Part shown: one piece after another, positions 63,903 to 64,000 of the stretch
Layout of the letters: each line of letters starts with the position of its first letter
How positions within the stretch are numbered: position 1 is the first letter of the stretch
Assembly (NCBI GenBank): GCA_029706075.1
Contig: JAINUG010000014.1
Coordinates: 120,001 to 184,000, forward strand
Length of the DNA stretch: 64,000 nucleotides
Origin: Aldrovandia affinis
Taxonomy: Eukaryota > Chordata > Actinopteri > Notacanthiformes > Halosauridae
Reading direction: 5' to 3'
The notes under the pieces: model-generated
Seen by the model: only the letters and a program-made list of their open reading frames with translations
Database searches by the model: none
Told to the model about the DNA's origin: nothing
Program-made: the position numbers and the translations under genes

Positions 63903-64000
63903 GTAAACCGCGACTGCTGATAGTCTACTAAATGTATCACATTTCTAGCAGTTTTATGTGAACCCTTTTTTTTTTTTTTTTTTTTTTTAGGTTTTATGCA

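Noticed and set aside
62807..62847. Earlier start for exon 70
   Set aside because: It shifts the frame and meets a stop codon; the copy at 62848 continues the G2F domain correctly.
63971..64000. A further exon after the poly-T/ag at 63990
   Set aside because: The following bases gttttatgca do not match the EGF-like start expected after exon 72, so the window probably ends in intron.

Overview
This window is vertebrate nuclear DNA, almost certainly from a ray-finned fish. It has small exons with phase-1 borders in long introns, fish-type tRNA-derived SINEs, Tc1/mariner and piggyBac-type relics, MITEs, long (GT)n tracts and a 1.8-kb intronic minisatellite. The sequence does not let me name the species.

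One gene fills the window on the + strand: a giant extracellular-matrix hemicentin, here called hmcn2-like. I traced 72 consecutive coding exons by reading frame, splice sites and intron phase. They run from an ATG at 2819 to 63902, and the 3' end lies beyond the window. About 3,600 residues are encoded here. The order is: signal peptide; von Willebrand A domain with a DxTGS metal site (exons 1-5); hemicentin-specific linker (exons 5-8); a chain of 32 I-set Ig domains (exons 9-66), one of them visibly decayed; a single thrombospondin type 1 repeat (exon 67); the nidogen G2F beta-barrel (exons 68-71); and the start of the region leading to the EGF-like domains (exon 72). Every Ig domain begins and ends in phase 1, so whole domains can be gained, lost or skipped without breaking the frame. 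A single TSP1 repeat, rather than the six of vertebrate HMCN1, is the main reason for choosing hmcn2.

Layout: 1-2818 is upstream sequence with a Tc1-like relic that carries two younger insertions. 2819-16792 holds exons 1-8 in long introns, including the minisatellite at 8954-10734. 16793-60896 is the Ig chain. 60897-63902 holds TSP1, G2F and exon 72. Introns not listed separately are short or contain only unremarkable AT-rich sequence.

Main oddities: (1) Ig domain 27 is broken by a 1-nt deletion in exon 57 and by an inserted in-frame stop plus a frame error in exon 58; skipping both exons keeps the gene in frame. (2) Exon 8 is one base short, which shifts the frame in an otherwise intact gene. 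(3) Several tandem duplications sit directly on splice sites (exons 32, 36, 43 and 70), and a decayed copy of the 3' end of exon 48 lies in the next intron. (4) Three introns appear to use GC donors. (5) A MITE family occurs four times, one copy split by a SINE. No second protein-coding gene, structural RNA gene or CRISPR array was found.
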